This document shows, piece by piece, positions 39,920 through 48,635 of a DNA stretch of 64,000 bases (positions are counted from its first letter, which is position 1; each line of letters opens with the position of its first letter). Under the pieces are notes generated by a model, which worked only from the letters and a program-made list of their open reading frames with translations, was not told where the DNA came from and ran no database searches. This stretch comes from Variovorax ginsengisoli (GTDB taxonomy: Bacteria; Pseudomonadota; Gammaproteobacteria; Burkholderiales; Burkholderiaceae_C). The position numbers and the translations under genes were made by a program. The DNA lies in contig NZ_JAUSRO010000004.1 of the NCBI RefSeq assembly GCF_030811835.1, positions 186,001-250,000 of the forward strand. Reading direction: 5' to 3'.

Positions 39920-40953
39920 GCGGGCGTTGGCTGCGGGCCGCCGTGGTTTGGGCCATGGCGGCGGCGGCCACGGGTGTCGCCACTGCCTCGACAGGCGTCG
40001 CCGTGCTGCCGTCGCCGCCTGGCAGCGGGCCCGTCACGGTGTTCTATCCGAGCGATGCCGCGCCGGTGCGCGTCGAGCGCGGCCCCTTCGTTTTACAGCT
40101 TGCGCCCGGTGCGCCACCCCTGCCGGGCAACGGGCGGCTGATCGTCATGTCGCACGGTTCGGGTGGGGCGCCGTGGCCGCAAGCAGACTTGGCGCAGGTG
40201 CTGGTCGCCGCAGGGTTCACCGTGGCCATGCCTGAGCACGCCGGAGACAACTGGCACGACATGAGCGATGTCGGCCCGGTGAGCTGGGCGCACCGGCCAC
40301 AGGAGGTGTCGCAAGCGATCGATGCGATGGCCGCCGACGCACGTTTTGCACAGCGCCTGGATTTCCAGCAAGTGGGGGTCTATGGCATGTCCGCGGGTGG
40401 CCTTGCCGCGCTGACGCTGGCCGGGGCACGCTGGTCGCCCGCGCAACTGGCGCGGCATTGCGACGCCCACCTGAGCGAGGACTTTCCGGGCTGCGTCGGA
40501 CTGGCGACCACGCTGGACGGCGGCGTGCTCGACCCGCTCAAGCGGGGCATCGCCCGCAGCGTCATCCGCTACAAGTGGGCCGGCGACACCGAATGGCGTC
40601 ACTGGGACGAACCCCGCATTGCCGCCGTGGTCGCCGCCGTGCCGATGGCTGCGCCCATCGACCTGACTTCTTTGGCCCATCCTCGCGTGCCCCTGGGCCT
40701 CGTGCGCGCCGGTCACGACGCCTGGCTCGCGCCGCAATGGCATGTGGACGCGGTGCGCGCCGCATGCAGTACCTGCGTGCTGGTCGCCGACATGCCCGAA
40801 GGCGGCCACGGCTCCGTGCTGGCGCCGCAACCCGTGGGTCTGTCGCCGCGCGCTGCAGCGCTCCTCAACGACCCGCCCGGCTTCGACCGGGCCAGCCTGG
40901 GCACCGTTTATCGTGCGATTGCCGACTTTTTCGTGAAGAATCTCGCGCCATGA
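39916..40953 (+). CDS. Secreted alpha/beta hydrolase (dienelactone hydrolase-like)
   Basis: A 345-residue protein with an N-terminal signal peptide and an alpha/beta hydrolase fold: HGSGGAPWPQADLAQVL in the oxyanion region, nucleophile elbow GMSAGG, and a late catalytic His in PEGGHGSVL. It resembles predicted exported dienelactone hydrolase-type esterases or lipases. The GTG start overlaps the 2TM gene. The stop overlaps the desaturase start (ATGA). The substrate is unknown but may be a lipid ester given its neighbour. Confidence 0.85.
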   Translation: MSGRWLRAAVVWAMAAAATGVATASTGVAVLPSPPGSGPVTVFYPSDAAPVRVERGPFVLQLAPGAPPLPGNGRLIVMSHGSGGAPWPQADLAQVLVAAGFTVAMPEHAGDNWHDMSDVGPVSWAHRPQEVSQAIDAMAADARFAQRLDFQQVGVYGMSAGGLAALTLAGARWSPAQLARHCDAHLSEDFPGCVGLATTLDGGVLDPLKRGIARSVIRYKWAGDTEWRHWDEPRIAAVVAAVPMAAPIDLTSLAHPRVPLGLVRAGHDAWLAPQWHVDAVRAACSTCVLVADMPEGGHGSVLAPQPVGLSPRAAALLNDPPGFDRASLGTVYRAIADFFVKNLAP

Positions 40954-41834
40954 ACTTCCTTTTGCTCCTGCTCAAGCTTTCGGTGGTCACCGTGCTGGCG
41001 GCGTCGCTGGTCGAGGCGCTGGTGCTGAGCTGGCGCCGGGGGCGAGCGGGCTACGACTGGAAGGCCGCGGGCATCTCCCTCATCGACTTCCTGGTGCGTG
41101 AATACCCCCTGCGATGGCTGCTGCCGCTGGCGTTCTTCACCGGTGCCATGGACTGGGTCTACGCGCACCGGCTCTGGACGCTGCCGATGGACCACTGGAC
41201 CGGCTGGGTCGCCTGCTTCGTCGGCCAGGAGTTCTGCTACTACTGGTACCACCGCGCCGCGCACCGCGTGCGCTGGTTCTGGTGCACGCATGCGATCCAT
41301 CATTCGCCGAACCAGTTGAACCTGTCGGCCGCCTACCGCTTTGGGTGGACGGGCAAGCTGACAGGCACGCTTCTGTTCTTCACGCTGGCACCGCTGCTGG
41401 GCATGCCGCCTAAGGTGATCCTGCTGATGCTCACGCTCAACCTGCTCTACCAGTTCTGGATCCATGCGACCTGGATACCGAAGCTCGGACCGCTCGAATG
41501 GGTGCTCAACACACCTTCGGCGCACCGCGTGCACCATGCGTCCAACATCGAGTACCTCGACGGCAACTACGGCGGCGTGCTGATCGTCTTCGACCGCCTG
41601 TTCGGCACCTACATTCCCGAGCGCAAGGAGGTGCCCTGCCGCTACGGGCTGGTCACGCCGATCCACGGATACAACCTGCTCGAAATCGAATTCACGCACT
41701 GGCGGGCGCTCTGGCGCGACCTGCGCGACGCGCCGTCGCTGGGGGTGGCATGGAACTACCTCGTCAAGCCGCCCGGCTGGCGGCACGATGGCACCAGCCA
41801 GACCACCGCCGACCTGCGGGCGCGCACCGGATGA
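40950..41834 (+). CDS. Sterol desaturase/fatty acid hydroxylase superfamily membrane protein
   Basis: A 294-residue di-iron membrane hydroxylase. The histidine clusters of the superfamily are present: HRAAHRVRWFWCTHAIHHSP, and the distal SAHRVHHASN. Several hydrophobic helices surround them. Such enzymes hydroxylate or desaturate lipids, ornithine lipids, carotenoids or sterols. The substrate cannot be deduced. It is translationally coupled to the hydrolase upstream and to the histidine kinase downstream (ATGA on both sides). Confidence 0.9.
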   Translation: MNFLLLLLKLSVVTVLAASLVEALVLSWRRGRAGYDWKAAGISLIDFLVREYPLRWLLPLAFFTGAMDWVYAHRLWTLPMDHWTGWVACFVGQEFCYYWYHRAAHRVRWFWCTHAIHHSPNQLNLSAAYRFGWTGKLTGTLLFFTLAPLLGMPPKVILLMLTLNLLYQFWIHATWIPKLGPLEWVLNTPSAHRVHHASNIEYLDGNYGGVLIVFDRLFGTYIPERKEVPCRYGLVTPIHGYNLLEIEFTHWRALWRDLRDAPSLGVAWNYLVKPPGWRHDGTSQTTADLRARTG

Positions 41835-42937
41835 CGATCCGCTGGCAGGACGCCACGCGTCACTATCTGCAGGTGGTGGCGGCCTGCTGCGCGATCGCGG
41901 TGCTGACCAACATGATCTGGCCGCTCAAAGGCTATCTCCCGCAACTGGGCTACGCGCTTTCCGTGGGAACCATCAGCTGGATGGTGATCGAGTTCGGCCG
42001 TTACCTGGTGCCCGAGCGCCACTGCCGCCGCGCCAGCCACGGCGGTCGTGGCTGGCCCCAGGGTTGGCGCGGCCTGTTGCTGACGGCGGTGTCCATCGGC
42101 CTGGGATTCATCGGCGGTCAGCGCTTCGGCGACCTGTTCTGGAGCAACGGGCTGGTCAACTCGCCGCGCGACGACGAGATCAGCCTGACCATCACCATCC
42201 TTGCCGGCGCAATCATCAGCTTCTATTTCCACAGCAGGGGCCGGGCCGCGGAACTCGTCGCATTGAAGAATGCAGCGGAGCGCAGTGCCAGCGAGGCCAA
42301 GCTCAAGCTGCTCGAAACCCAGCTTGAACCCCACATGCTCTTCAACACGCTGGCCAACCTGCGTGTGCTGATCACCACCGACCCACCGCGTGCCGTGGCC
42401 ATGCTCGACCGGCTCAACAGCTACCTGCGTGTCACGCTCACCGGCTCGCGCGCACTGGCACATCCGCTCGCGGCCGAATTCGAGCGGCTGTCCGACTACC
42501 TGGAGCTGATGTCGGTGCGCATGGGCAAGCGCCTGCGCTACACGATGGAACTGCCCGACGACCTGCGCCAGGTGCCGGTACCGCCGTTGCTGCTGCAACC
42601 GTTGGTGGAGAACAGCATCCGCCACGGCCTGGAGCCCAAGGTCGAAGGCGGCGAGATCACCGTGCGCGCGCACCGCCACGGCGCGCAACTGGTCATTGAA
42701 GTGCTCGATACGGGCGTGGGCCTGGTCGACCCTCCTGGCAGTAGCAACCTGGGCATTGACGGCGATGACATGGGCGGTGGTGGCTTTGGCAGCAGCGGCT
42801 TTGGCATCACCCAGGTGCGTGAACGGCTGAGCACCGTCCACCAGGACCGCGCGCATCTGCAACTGTCGCGCCGCGTGGGCGGCGGCACCGCCGCCACGCT
42901 CACGCTGCCGCTGACCGAACAGAGCCCCCCGCCATGA
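41831..42937 (+). CDS. LytS/YehU-type sensor histidine kinase
   Basis: A 368-residue kinase: four hydrophobic helices in the N-terminal ~140 residues, then the His_kinase domain with phospho-acceptor His in LETQLEPHMLFNTLANLRVLI, N-box in LLLQPLVENSIRHGLEPKV and G-box DTGVGLVD. A Gly-rich insert (GDDMGGGGFGSSGFG) precedes the G2 region. No extracellular sensor domain is visible, so signal input is probably membrane-based. It is coupled by overlap to the LytTR regulator downstream. Confidence 0.93.
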   Translation: MTIRWQDATRHYLQVVAACCAIAVLTNMIWPLKGYLPQLGYALSVGTISWMVIEFGRYLVPERHCRRASHGGRGWPQGWRGLLLTAVSIGLGFIGGQRFGDLFWSNGLVNSPRDDEISLTITILAGAIISFYFHSRGRAAELVALKNAAERSASEAKLKLLETQLEPHMLFNTLANLRVLITTDPPRAVAMLDRLNSYLRVTLTGSRALAHPLAAEFERLSDYLELMSVRMGKRLRYTMELPDDLRQVPVPPLLLQPLVENSIRHGLEPKVEGGEITVRAHRHGAQLVIEVLDTGVGLVDPPGSSNLGIDGDDMGGGGFGSSGFGITQVRERLSTVHQDRAHLQLSRRVGGGTAATLTLPLTEQSPPP

Positions 42938-43773
42938 CCTTCACCGCCCTCATCGCCGAAGACGAAGCCCTGCTGGCCCAGGCGCTGCGCGCCGAACTCG
43001 CTGCCGCCTGGCCCGCGCTGGAGGTGGTCGCGACGGTGGGCGACGGCCTGAGCGCGGTGCGCGAGGCGCTGCGCCTGCTGCCACAGGTGGTTTTTCTCGA
43101 CATTCGCATGCCTGGCCTGGACGGGCTGGGTGCCGCTGCAGAACTTGCCGACCGATGGCCGATCGACGAGGCGCCCATGCCGCAACTCGTGTTCGTGACC
43201 GCGTACGACGAATACGCTGCGCGCGCCTTCGACGCTCAGGCGATCGACTACGTGCTCAAACCCGTGCAGCCCGCGCGGCTGCAGCGCACCGTGACGCGCC
43301 TGCAGCAGGCGCTGGCGGGTGCGCAGACGGCAAAGTCACCGGACGAAGTGCTGGCAAGCACCCTGGCGCAGTGGCGCCAGTTGCTGGCTGCAGCAGGGGG
43401 TGCGCTGCCGGCGGCTGCCAGCCATCAGGGCGCAGTTCCCCTCAAGTTCATCGCCGCCAGCGATGCGGGCGCGTCAGGCGCGGTCGTGCGGATGGTGCCG
43501 GTCGATGAGATCCAGTACTTCGAGGCGGCCGACAAATACGTGCGCGTGTTGACCGTGGGGCATGAATACCTGATCCGCACGCCGCTCAAGCAGTTGTTGC
43601 CGCAGCTCGACACGCAGCTGTTCTGGCAGGTGCACCGCGCGGTGGTCGTCCGCAGCGATGCGGTCGAATCGGTGCACCGCGACGACATGGGCAAGACCCA
43701 CCTGATGCTGCGCGGTCGCCCGGAGAAGATTCCGGTGAGCCGACTCTACGCGCACCTGTTCCGCGCGATGTAG
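42934..43773 (+). CDS. LytTR-family response regulator
   Basis: A 279-residue regulator with a receiver domain (acidic AEDEALLAQAL start, acceptor Asp in VVFLDIRMPGLDG, Lys in YVLKPVQPARL) and a C-terminal LytTR DNA-binding domain (DEIQYFEAADKYVRVLT, RTPLKQLLPQL, FWQVHRAVVVRSDAVESVHRDD). It is partner of the LytS-type kinase, whose stop it overlaps. It is the last gene of the cassette. The likely targets include the cassette itself, but no binding site was identified. Confidence 0.94.
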   Translation: MTFTALIAEDEALLAQALRAELAAAWPALEVVATVGDGLSAVREALRLLPQVVFLDIRMPGLDGLGAAAELADRWPIDEAPMPQLVFVTAYDEYAARAFDAQAIDYVLKPVQPARLQRTVTRLQQALAGAQTAKSPDEVLASTLAQWRQLLAAAGGALPAAASHQGAVPLKFIAASDAGASGAVVRMVPVDEIQYFEAADKYVRVLTVGHEYLIRTPLKQLLPQLDTQLFWQVHRAVVVRSDAVESVHRDDMGKTHLMLRGRPEKIPVSRLYAHLFRAM

Positions 43774-43854
43774 GGGTCAGTTGGCGAGCTCCGCCGAAGG
43801 GGTGCGACGGCGCAGGCAAGGCCCGGTGGTCGAGCCTGTACCCGGCCTCGCGAA

Positions 43855-44196
43855 TCAACGCCAGTCGCGACGGTGACCGTGGCCGTGGCGAGGGCCGTAG
43901 TCGCCCCGATAGCCTTCACGGTAGTAGCCGCGGCCCGGGCCGTAGTACGCCGGCGGCGGCGGCGGCGCGTAGTACACAGGCGCCGGACGGTAGTACCGCG
44001 GCGGGGGCGGTGCGTAATAAGCCTGCGGCGGCGGGCCATAGTAAGCGGGGCCACCGACGCCGACCACCACGCCTGGCACCGAGATGCCGACGGAGACGCC
44101 GACACCTGCGTTGGCCGAGGCCATGCCGAAAAGGCCTGCTGCAGCCACTGCACCGGCAGCAGCCATCTTGTAGAACGTTGAACGGGTCAGACTCAT
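43855..44196 (-). CDS. Exported Tyr/Pro-rich small protein
   Basis: A 113-residue protein with a signal peptide (cleavage near ASANAG), a Gly/Val-rich segment (GVSVGISVPGVVVGVGG) and a repetitive tail with YYxPPPP-like units (YYGPPP, YYAPPPP, YYRPAP), then a His/Arg-rich end. This layout is common among small exported proteins of Burkholderiales that have no assigned role. A strong AGGAG Shine-Dalgarno sits 6-7 bases before the ATG at 44196. It is monocistronic. Confidence 0.8.
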   Translation of the reverse strand: MSLTRSTFYKMAAAGAVAAAGLFGMASANAGVGVSVGISVPGVVVGVGGPAYYGPPPQAYYAPPPPRYYRPAPVYYAPPPPPAYYGPGRGYYREGYRGDYGPRHGHGHRRDWR

Positions 44197-44315
44197 CGTG
44201 AACTCCTGAATCGGGCTGGAAGAGCCCATGGAACAATTAAACGCGTCAGGTGTTACTCAGGTTCGAGGTCTCCGGTGAAGTTCGTGAGGAGACGTAACGC
44301 GCAGAAGCCCCCGCC

Positions 44316-44327
44316 TAGAATCGCGGG
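44316..44327 (+). promoter_or_regulatory. Candidate -10 box at the glnS start
   Basis: TAGAAT at 44316-44321 ends six bases before the glnS ATG (44328), so transcription starting 6-7 bases downstream would give an mRNA with little or no leader. No clear -35 was found. Confidence 0.35.
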
Positions 44328-46220
44328 ATGACCTCTCCTGCAGACAAAGACGGCGCGAAAAACGCCGTGGCGCCCAGTAATTTCCTGCGCCACGTGATCG
44401 AAAACGACCTCGAAACCGGCATCTACCAAGGCCGACAGTGGGGCGGTTCGCCCGGCGACGCCCAGCACCATGCCAACGGCATGCCCGACCCGGCCAAGGT
44501 CCGCATGCGCTTTCCACCGGAACCCAACGGCTACCTGCACATCGGCCATGCCAAAAGCATCTGGCTGAACTTCGAACTGGCCAAGGAATACGGCGGCGTG
44601 TGCCACCTGCGTTTCGACGACACCAACCCGGAGAAGGAAGAGCAGGAGTACGTCGACAGCATCCGCGACGCGGTGAAGTGGCTCGGCTACGAAACCTACC
44701 TGGCCGACCGCCCCAGCGCGCCCGGCACGCTGCAGCCGCACGAGTACTTCGCCAGCGACTACTTCGACTTCATGTACCGCGCGGCCGAGTACCTGATCGA
44801 GAACGACCTCGCCTACGTCGACGAGCAGACGCCCGAGGAGATGCGCGCCAACCGCGGCGACTTCGGCAAAGCCGGTATCGACAGCCCCTTCCGTTCGCGG
44901 ACGGTTCAGGAGAACCTCACGCGCTTCCGGGAGATGCGTGACGGCCAGCTCGAAGATGGCGCCGCCATCCTGCGCGCCAAGATCGACATGGCGAGCCCCA
45001 ACATCAACCTGCGTGACCCGGCCCTCTACCGCATCCGCCGGGCCACGCACCACAACACCGGCGACAAGTGGTGCATCTACCCGATGTACACCTTCGCGCA
45101 CCCGATCGAAGATGCGCTGGAGCAGATCACGCATTCGATCTGCACGCTGGAATTCGAAGACCAGCGACCGTTTTACGACTGGCTGCTCGACCGCCTGGCG
45201 GAAAAGAGGACGCTGCCTGACGGCACCGTCGTGGGCGGCCTCATCGCCAGCCCGCATCCGCGCCAGTACGAATTCGCGCGCCTGAACGTGACCCACGTGC
45301 TCACCAGCAAGCGCAAGCTGCGCCAGCTGGTCGAGGAAGGCCACGTCGACGGTTGGGACGACCCGCGCATGCCCACCCTCGCCGGCCTGCGCCGCCGCGG
45401 CTACACGCCCGAGGCGCTCAAGCTCTTCTGCGAACGCAGCGGCACCACCAAGTCCGCCGGCGGCTGGACCGACTACGCCGCCCTCGAAGCCGCGCTGCGC
45501 GAAACCCTCGACCCCATCGCCCCGCGCGCCATGGCCGTGCTCGACCCGGTGAAGCTCGTCATCACCAACTGGGGTGAACTGATGGGCGGCCCGAACAAAG
45601 ATGAAAGTGTGCTCGACGACTGCACGGCGCCTGTGCACCCGCACCACCCCGAGATGGGCGAACGCCACTTCAAGATCGGCCGCGAAGTCTGGATCGAACG
45701 CACTGATTACGAAGACGTCCCGCCCAAGGGTTTCACTCGCCTGTTTCCGGCCTACACCAACACCAGCGGCCAAGCCATCGCGGCCAGCAAGGTGCGCCTG
45801 AAGTACGGCCACACCATCGAGTGCACCGGCGCTATGCGCAGCGCCGACGGCCAACTGCTCGAAGTGCAGGCCAAGCTGGTGCCCGACACCAAGAGCGGCA
45901 CGCCGGGTGCAGACGCGATCAAGGTGAAGGGGAACATCACCTGGGTCGCCGTGGCGGATGCGGTGGCGGCGGAGGTGCGGTTGTATGAGCGGCTGTTTGC
46001 CGAGGCGCAACCGGGTGGTGGGGAACTGCTGGATGAACTGAACAAGAACAGCTTGGTGAAGTGCTCGGCGTTCGTGGAGCCTTCACTGGCGAATGCCGAA
46101 GGCGGGGCGGGGTTTCAGTTCGAGCGGCACGGGTACTTTGTGACGGACGCGAAGGTGGATGGCGCGGGGCAGCATGTGTTCAATCGTGCGGCTGGGATGC
46201 GGGACAGCTGGGGAAAGTAG
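44328..46220 (+). CDS. glnS: Glutamine-tRNA ligase
   Basis: A 630-residue class I aminoacyl-tRNA synthetase that charges tRNA-Gln. The HIGH motif is in RFPPEPNGYLHIGHAKSIWLN; the KMSKS equivalent is VLTSKRKLRQLVEEGHV, which reads LTSKR instead of the usual MSKR but keeps the critical lysine. GlnRS-specific C-terminal beta-barrel domains follow (IEAVLRDTLD-like region, then FKIGREVWIERTDYEDVPPKGF). It is longer than E. coli GlnS (about 554) because of insertions in the C-terminal half. Monocistronic. Confidence 0.95.
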   Translation: MTSPADKDGAKNAVAPSNFLRHVIENDLETGIYQGRQWGGSPGDAQHHANGMPDPAKVRMRFPPEPNGYLHIGHAKSIWLNFELAKEYGGVCHLRFDDTNPEKEEQEYVDSIRDAVKWLGYETYLADRPSAPGTLQPHEYFASDYFDFMYRAAEYLIENDLAYVDEQTPEEMRANRGDFGKAGIDSPFRSRTVQENLTRFREMRDGQLEDGAAILRAKIDMASPNINLRDPALYRIRRATHHNTGDKWCIYPMYTFAHPIEDALEQITHSICTLEFEDQRPFYDWLLDRLAEKRTLPDGTVVGGLIASPHPRQYEFARLNVTHVLTSKRKLRQLVEEGHVDGWDDPRMPTLAGLRRRGYTPEALKLFCERSGTTKSAGGWTDYAALEAALRETLDPIAPRAMAVLDPVKLVITNWGELMGGPNKDESVLDDCTAPVHPHHPEMGERHFKIGREVWIERTDYEDVPPKGFTRLFPAYTNTSGQAIAASKVRLKYGHTIECTGAMRSADGQLLEVQAKLVPDTKSGTPGADAIKVKGNITWVAVADAVAAEVRLYERLFAEAQPGGGELLDELNKNSLVKCSAFVEPSLANAEGGAGFQFERHGYFVTDAKVDGAGQHVFNRAAGMRDSWGK

Positions 46221-46332
46221 CGATGCACCAGCAGTTCTGGGGTTGCAGCAACTATCTGCGCTGCAAATCCGTGTTAGTGAAGCGCTCGGCGTAGGCAGTC
46301 TTCACGGCACTGCAGACCGGCTTCATTCAACG

Positions 46333-46920
46333 ATGACGCACGCCGCCGAACCATCACCCACCCAGCGCGCCGCATTCCGCAACGCCGCCGAACATCGGCC
46401 GGGCATCGGCCGCGATTGGCGCGACCCGATCATCGGCCTCGGCGCGCACGATGCGCGACTGTGCATCTTCGGGCGTAACCGGGGGCGCACGGAGGTGGAA
46501 CGCGCCCTGCCCTTCGTCGGCAAAGGCGGGCAGCTCGAGGCCGAGGTGTTCTGGCTCAACACCGTCCCCTACAAGCATGGTCGATGGCGGTGAAGCGGCG
46601 CTTCCAGCCGCTGATGGCCGATCTGCTGATGAACACCTGGCAGAGCCACGGCGGGGAGCGCACGGTGATCGCGCTGGGACGCGAGGCGTTCTTATGGTTC
46701 GGCATCGCGCAAACCGCCGAGGTGCGCTGGGCGCTTGATGCCTTCTGAGCGCGGGGCGAGGCGCGCTACCGCGAGACGCTGCGCATCGACTATCAGCTGG
46801 GCGAAGCGATACACCCGATCACGCTGGCACCGCTGCCGCATTCTTCGCCGGCCAACGCGGTGTGGTCCTCGCGCTTTCCGGCGCTGATGGATGCCCGGTT
46901 GCGACAGTGCAGAGTCCTTG
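46333..46920 (+). pseudogene. Uracil-DNA glycosylase family protein, decayed
   Basis: Three pieces of one family protein lie in order but out of frame. Frame one has RLCIFGRNRGRTEVE...FVGKGGQLEAEVFWLNTVPYK and closes at 46593. The frame then shifts near 46576 to MAVKRRFQPLMADLLMNTW...VIALGREAFLWFGI. An in-frame TGA at 46746-46748 replaces an expected Trp codon, after which homology continues as ARGEARYRETLRIDYQL...SRFPALMDARL. About 30 residues also seem to be missing between GGQL and EVFW. The gene is therefore non-functional. Confidence 0.75.
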
Positions 46921-46962
46921 ACACGCGAGTGTTTGCGATAAAATCTGACCTCTATAGTCAGA
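46918..46962 (+). promoter_or_regulatory. Promoter and operator of the phd/vapC toxin-antitoxin pair
   Basis: A perfect TTGACA -35 (46918-46923) is followed after 15 bases by TAAAAT (46939-46944). Immediately downstream lies the inverted repeat TCTGAC-N7-GTCAGA (46944-46962), whose position over the start site suits autorepression by the Phd dimer. The 15-base spacer is short. Confidence 0.6.
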
Positions 46963-46975
46963 CCACGGGTTTAGT

Positions 46976-47224
46976 ATGCAAACATGGCAGATGCAAGACG
47001 CCAAGGCGCGCATGTCCGAACTCGTGAAGTCCGCGCAGACCCAGCCACAGGAGATCACGGTGCACGGCAAGTCCGTTGCGGTGGTGATCTCGCGCGGCAC
47101 GTTCGACCGACTGTCGCAGGCACAGGGGTCGCTGGTGGATTTCATGCAGCGCTCGCCACTGTTTGACGCCGACGATGTGGTGTTTGATCGCGATATGAGC
47201 CTGACCCGCGAGACGGGGTTTTGA
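46976..47224 (+). CDS. Phd/YefM family antitoxin
   Basis: An 82-residue antitoxin. The N-terminal Phd/YefM DNA-binding part reads MQDAKARMSELVKSAQTQPQEITVHGKSVAVVISRGTFDRL. The C-terminal arm (SPLFDADDVVFDRDMS) would wrap the toxin. It should repress its own promoter through the inverted repeat at 46944-46962. The stop overlaps the toxin start (TTGA), keeping the antitoxin first and the pair coupled. Confidence 0.9.
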   Translation: MQTWQMQDAKARMSELVKSAQTQPQEITVHGKSVAVVISRGTFDRLSQAQGSLVDFMQRSPLFDADDVVFDRDMSLTRETGF

Positions 47225-47637
47225 GCTACCTCGTCGACACGAACGCGCTTTCGGAACTGCGGCGCAAGGCGCCGGATGCAAACGTCGTGAGCTGGTTCGC
47301 CAAGCGACCGCCCGTGACCCTGTACCTCAGCGTGCTGACGCTGGGCGAAATCCGCAAGGGCGTGGAAGGCGCCGCAGACACAGCGCGCCGGCAGGCGCTG
47401 ACGGACTGGCTCGAAACCGATCTGCCTTTGTTCTTCACCGGCCGGATTCTGAGCCTGGACGCCGCCGTTGCCGATCGCTGGGGCCGCCTAGTAGCAGAGG
47501 CGGGCCGACCGCTGCCCGCGATCGACAGCCTGCTGGCAGCCAGCGCGTTAGTACACGATCTGGTGCTGGTCACGCGCAACACCAAAGATTTCGCGGGACT
47601 GCCGGTGCAAGTCTTCAATCCCTGGACGGGCGATTGA
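47221..47637 (+). CDS. VapC-like PIN-domain ribonuclease toxin
   Basis: A 138-residue PIN-domain toxin of the FitB/VapC type. The acidic active-site residues are in YLVDTNALSELRR, LTLGEIRKGVE, LPAIDSLLAASAL and the last Asp in VTRNTKDFAGLPVQVFNPW. It would cleave RNA unless held by the antitoxin. The start codon is TTG overlapping the antitoxin stop. All four acidic positions are intact, so it should be active. Confidence 0.92.
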   Translation: MSYLVDTNALSELRRKAPDANVVSWFAKRPPVTLYLSVLTLGEIRKGVEGAADTARRQALTDWLETDLPLFFTGRILSLDAAVADRWGRLVAEAGRPLPAIDSLLAASALVHDLVLVTRNTKDFAGLPVQVFNPWTGD

Positions 47638-47733
47638 ATCGATAGCTGCCAGCCCCATCCCTACATTCCCTCTGCCCGAGCCACCCCGCACCGCCCTACG
47701 ATTACCCCTCTTTCCTCAGCCAGGACATACCGC

Positions 47734-48606
47734 ATGCCCATCACCCCAATCGATTTCGAACTGACCGCCAATGACGGCACCCCGATCGAGGCCCACCGCT
47801 GGCAAAGCGACGCGCCGCGCGCCATCGTGCAGTTGGCGCACGGCATGGGCGAGCATTCGCTGCGCTACCAGGCGCTGGCGGACGCACTCACGCAGGCCGG
47901 CTACGTGGTCTATGCGAACGAGCATCGCGGCCACGGCAAGGGCGCGGCCGCGCGCGATGCGTTGGGCGACTTCGGCCCGCGCGGCTTCCAGGGTCTGGTC
48001 GACGACATGGCGCTGTTGAGCCAGCACGCGCGCGAGGCGCATCCGGGCATGCCGTTGATCCTGCTCGGCCACAGCATGGGCTCCTTCGCCGTGCAGCACT
48101 ACCTGACCCGTCACAGCGCGCTGCTGGCGGGTGCAGCGCTCTCGGGCACCACGGCGCTCGACCTGCTGGCCGCTGCCACGCAAGCCGGTTTCAAGCTGGA
48201 GGACCTCAACGACGCGCTGCCCGATGTGCGCACGCCCTTCGACTGGCTCACCCGCGACCCGGCGCAGGTCGATGCGTACATGGCCGACCCGCTGTGCGGC
48301 TTCACGGTCACGCCACAGAGCTGGGTGTCGATGTTCGCGGGCCAGGACGAACTGACGCCCGCAGCGCTGCGTTCGCGCGTCCGCCCGACGCTGCCGCTCT
48401 ACCTCTTCATCGGCGACCGGGATCCGGTCAGCAACAACGCCGAGTGGTTCTACCCGCTGGTCCAGCGCTACCGCGAAGCCGGTCTGCAGGACGTGTCGTG
48501 CCATGTGTTCGGCGGCGCGCGCCACGAGACGCTCAACGAGACCAACCGCGACGAGGTGGTGGCCGTGCTGCTGGCATGGATCGCGAATGTGGTGCGCAAG
48601 GCCTGA
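47734..48606 (+). CDS. Alpha/beta hydrolase, monoacylglycerol lipase-like (serine aminopeptidase S33 fold)
   Basis: A 290-residue cytosolic hydrolase with HGMGEHSLRYQALADAL, the typical NEHRGHGKG loop, nucleophile elbow GHSMGS, the Asp in FIGDRDPVSNN and His in GGARHETLNE. This is the monoglyceride lipase/lysophospholipase-like branch, likely acting on acylglycerols. CAGGA lies about 8 bases before the ATG. It is followed by rluE after 29 bases. Confidence 0.92.
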   Translation: MPITPIDFELTANDGTPIEAHRWQSDAPRAIVQLAHGMGEHSLRYQALADALTQAGYVVYANEHRGHGKGAAARDALGDFGPRGFQGLVDDMALLSQHAREAHPGMPLILLGHSMGSFAVQHYLTRHSALLAGAALSGTTALDLLAAATQAGFKLEDLNDALPDVRTPFDWLTRDPAQVDAYMADPLCGFTVTPQSWVSMFAGQDELTPAALRSRVRPTLPLYLFIGDRDPVSNNAEWFYPLVQRYREAGLQDVSCHVFGGARHETLNETNRDEVVAVLLAWIANVVRKA

Positions 48607-48635
48607 AGCCTGAAACCTGAATCTGGCGCCCCTGC

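Noticed and set aside
44253-46010. 585-residue open frame opposite glnS
   Set aside because: Antisense of an intact synthetase gene; composition is typical of a shadow frame.
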